DNA of 22,677 bases from Brevibacterium picturae (lineage in GTDB: Bacteria > Actinomycetota > Actinomycetes > Actinomycetales > Brevibacteriaceae): the NCBI RefSeq assembly GCF_030453725.1, contig NZ_JAKDJU010000033.1:1-22677 (forward strand). Direction: 5' to 3'. The position numbers were made by a program, and so were the translations under genes. The stretch's first letter is position 1, and each line of letters begins with the position of its first letter. The notes below the pieces were generated by a model. The model was not told the origin of the DNA. It was given only the letters and a program-made list of their open reading frames with translations, and did not search any database. This document shows, in pieces, positions 21,308 to 22,677 of this stretch.

Positions 21308-21315
21308 TGACTCAA
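21297..21315. promoter_or_regulatory. HAIR element (HspR operator)
   Basis: TTGAGT (21297-21302), seven bases, ACTCAA (21310-21315) is a perfect core of the HspR-associated inverted repeat CTTGAGT-N7-ACTCAAG; only the outermost C/G pair differs. HspR represses heat-shock genes in actinobacteria. The site covers the -10 region and start of the SigR-type hsp20 promoter. Confidence 0.85.
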
Positions 21316-21341
21316 TGTAACGACCCGTAGAAAGGAAGCTC

Positions 21342-21806
21342 ATGGCTACACGTTTTGACCCCATCCGTGACCTCGATCGATTCTTCTCGGAAGTGACTCG
21401 GACCCCGAACTCCACTTCGCTTCCCATGGACCTCTACCGTGACGGAGAAGTCTTCGTCGCACGCATCGACATGCCCGGTGTGGATCCGTCCAGCATCGAT
21501 GTCGACGTCGAGGATCGCACGCTGACCGTTCGCGCTCAGCGAGAGTCCGATGTTGCGGATAAGGATGTGAAATGGCTGACCCGGGAACGCACGACCGGCA
21601 CCTATGCACGCCAGCTCACCTTGGGCAACAGGGTCGCGCTCGACCGGATCCAGGCTGACTTCCAGGACGGCGTGCTGTCGCTGACAATCCCCGTGGCAGA
21701 AGAAGCCCGTCCACGCAAGATCAATGTCTCACACTCCAATCCGACCAGAGCCACCGAGGTTGTCGAATCGTCCCCAGCACAGGATGAGGATCCGGTCGGC
21801 GCCTGA
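21342..21806 (+). CDS. Small heat-shock protein Hsp20 (alpha-crystallin family)
   Basis: ATP-independent holdase chaperone of 154 residues that binds unfolding proteins in large oligomers. The N-terminal arm FDPIRDLDRFFSEV (5-18) precedes the alpha-crystallin domain (about 28-130), with PMDLYRDGEVFVARIDMPGV, VEDRTLTVRAQR, a loop rich in charged residues, and the C-terminal strand signature DGVLSLTIPVAEEARPRKI. The tail (131-154) is hydrophilic. AAAGGAAG before the ATG is a good ribosome site. The upstream HAIR and SigR-type elements indicate heat and redox control, as known for Mycobacterium tuberculosis acr2. A terminator follows within 20 bases of the stop. Confidence 0.95.
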   Translation: MATRFDPIRDLDRFFSEVTRTPNSTSLPMDLYRDGEVFVARIDMPGVDPSSIDVDVEDRTLTVRAQRESDVADKDVKWLTRERTTGTYARQLTLGNRVALDRIQADFQDGVLSLTIPVAEEARPRKINVSHSNPTRATEVVESSPAQDEDPVGA

Positions 21807-21825
21807 TCGAGAAGCTCATCCTGTG

Positions 21826-21863
21826 GAAGCGGGTCGCACCTGTGGGTGCGGCCCGCTTCTTCT
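21826..21863 (+). terminator. Rho-independent terminator after hsp20
   Basis: A 15-base-pair stem (21826-21840 with 21845-21859, one T-G wobble), loop TGTG, followed by a T-rich end. It lies between hsp20 and the convergent methyltransferase gene. Confidence 0.85.
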
Positions 21864-21919
21864 GGGTCCGGCAAGCATCTTCTGACCAGCAGCGTGCGAG
21901 CTCGACGAGCTGCCGTTGC

Positions 21920-22639
21920 TCAGGCCGCTGACCTGAGCACATAGGCGAGACACAGATACGGCAAGTCCAGCTCGCCGGCGACGGGGTGGTCGAGGGAGAA
22001 GTAATCGTACAGATTCGACTCCACACGAGCCCTCGTCACCTCATTCGAACGCAACCAGTAGGAACGTGTCCTCGCCAGGTCGACGATGCCGTCGACGGTG
22101 ACCGGAGTGGTGAAATCGACCAGTGCATGGTCGACGAGATCGAAACCTGCCGGGCCCGGTCGATACGCAGGACGGTAAACGTCGCCGGCATGCATGATCC
22201 GGCTCAGGCGCAGCACCCAGGCGATGCGCACATCGAGCTGATTGATGAGGATGAGCAGGTGACCGCCCGGTTTGAGGACGCGTGCGATTTCGGCCGCGGC
22301 CCGCGTCTCATCGAACCAGTGCCAAGCCTGCGCCACCGTGACGACATCGGCGCAGCCTGTCGGCAGCCCCGTGTCCTCGGCGCTGCCGATGAGGCTCCGC
22401 GCAGGATTGTTCGCCAATGCCGCCTCGTCGGGATCGACCGCGATGACCTGCGAGCCGCGGTCGAGCAGAAGACGACTGAGAACGCCGGTCCCGGCACCGA
22501 GATCACAGACCTGGGCATCCTTCCAGTTCATCGGCACCAGGTCGATGGCCGCATCGGGGTAGCTCGGGCGCACGTCATCGTAGAGTTGGGCCAGATTGCC
22601 GAAGCTGCGCCCATGAGCTGATTGCGCGCGTGGTCTCAC
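21920..22639 (-). CDS. Class I SAM-dependent methyltransferase (Methyltransf_11 type)
   Basis: Cytosolic methyltransferase of 239 residues with a Rossmann-like SAM-binding domain. Motif I is VCDLGAGTG (44-52), the acidic end of strand 2 is VIAVDPDE (65-72), motif II/III region is GSAEDTGLPTGCADVVTVAQ followed by AWHWFD, and the post-motif is ARVLKPGGHLLILIN. The opening FGNLAQLYDDVRPSYPDAAI is typical of the small-molecule methyltransferases related to ubiquinone/biotin-type enzymes and of AWHWF-containing yeast Crg1-like enzymes. The substrate is unknown. GTG 22639 is preceded by a GGGTGGG stretch. The gene is convergent with hsp20 and its own upstream region is cut by the window edge. Confidence 0.88.
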   Translation of the reverse strand: MRPRAQSAHGRSFGNLAQLYDDVRPSYPDAAIDLVPMNWKDAQVCDLGAGTGVLSRLLLDRGSQVIAVDPDEAALANNPARSLIGSAEDTGLPTGCADVVTVAQAWHWFDETRAAAEIARVLKPGGHLLILINQLDVRIAWVLRLSRIMHAGDVYRPAYRPGPAGFDLVDHALVDFTTPVTVDGIVDLARTRSYWLRSNEVTRARVESNLYDYFSLDHPVAGELDLPYLCLAYVLRSAA

Positions 22640-22677
22640 AGTTCGCCCACCCTGATTCGTGAAGTTGATTGATCGTG

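Overview
The window looks like a chromosomal segment of a high-GC Gram-positive bacterium (Actinomycetota). The evidence is an RbpA homologue, a secreted Rpf-type cell-wall hydrolase, a HAIR (HspR) operator, SigR/SigH-type promoters, a putrescine oxidase of the Micrococcus/Rhodococcus type, GTG starts and strong G/C bias at codon position three. The gene mix suggests Micrococcales, possibly Brevibacterium; that genus is a guess from general knowledge, not a computed result. I see no rRNA, tRNA, CRISPR array, insertion sequence or phage genes.

Layout. 1-1310 (minus strand): rbpA with its own SigR-like promoter, preceded by a glycerophosphodiester phosphodiesterase. 1353-2658 (plus): a small helical hypothetical protein, a terminator, and a membrane-anchored RlpA-like double-psi beta-barrel protein. 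2633-4649: a WYL-domain repressor divergent from a short-chain dehydrogenase, with a perfect palindrome between them. 4689-10918: a tightly packed run of putrescine oxidase, APC permease, AraC-type regulator, VOC protein and a short UvrA-like ATPase. 11001-11525: an Rpf-type hydrolase behind a ladder of GTNAC boxes. 11665-12510: a small membrane protein (minus) and a gene-free stretch ending in a palindrome-containing promoter. 12511-14472: an MFS transporter and a DUF4442 hot-dog protein, each with its own dyad. 14496-14729: a remnant of a mycothiol-dependent isomerase-like gene. 14973-19215: a catabolic operon with a DUF5058-type membrane protein split by an apparent frameshift, a second membrane protein, an M20 amidohydrolase and an amidase. 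19191-22639: pterin-4a-carbinolamine dehydratase (minus), ferritin, an AEC transporter (minus) divergent from hsp20, and a methyltransferase (minus).

How the parts work together. Three themes stand out. (1) Stress control: rbpA and hsp20 both carry exact GGAAT-N18-GTT promoters. The hsp20 promoter is also overlapped by a perfect HAIR core, so two stress circuits converge on it. (2) Cell-wall remodelling: the RlpA-like and Rpf-like genes, 9 kb apart, both carry GTNAC-type boxes about one helical turn apart at their promoters, which suggests shared MtrA control. (3) Uptake plus hydrolysis: the 14973-19215 operon pairs two uncharacterised membrane proteins with two amide-bond hydrolases. It is the best candidate here for an undescribed transport/catabolic system, as an uptake route for an N-acyl or amide compound. 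A second candidate is the coupling of polyamine oxidation genes to an AraC-VOC-UvrA2 module through a stop/start overlap.

All assignments come from reading motifs and remembered family features. No database search was run.
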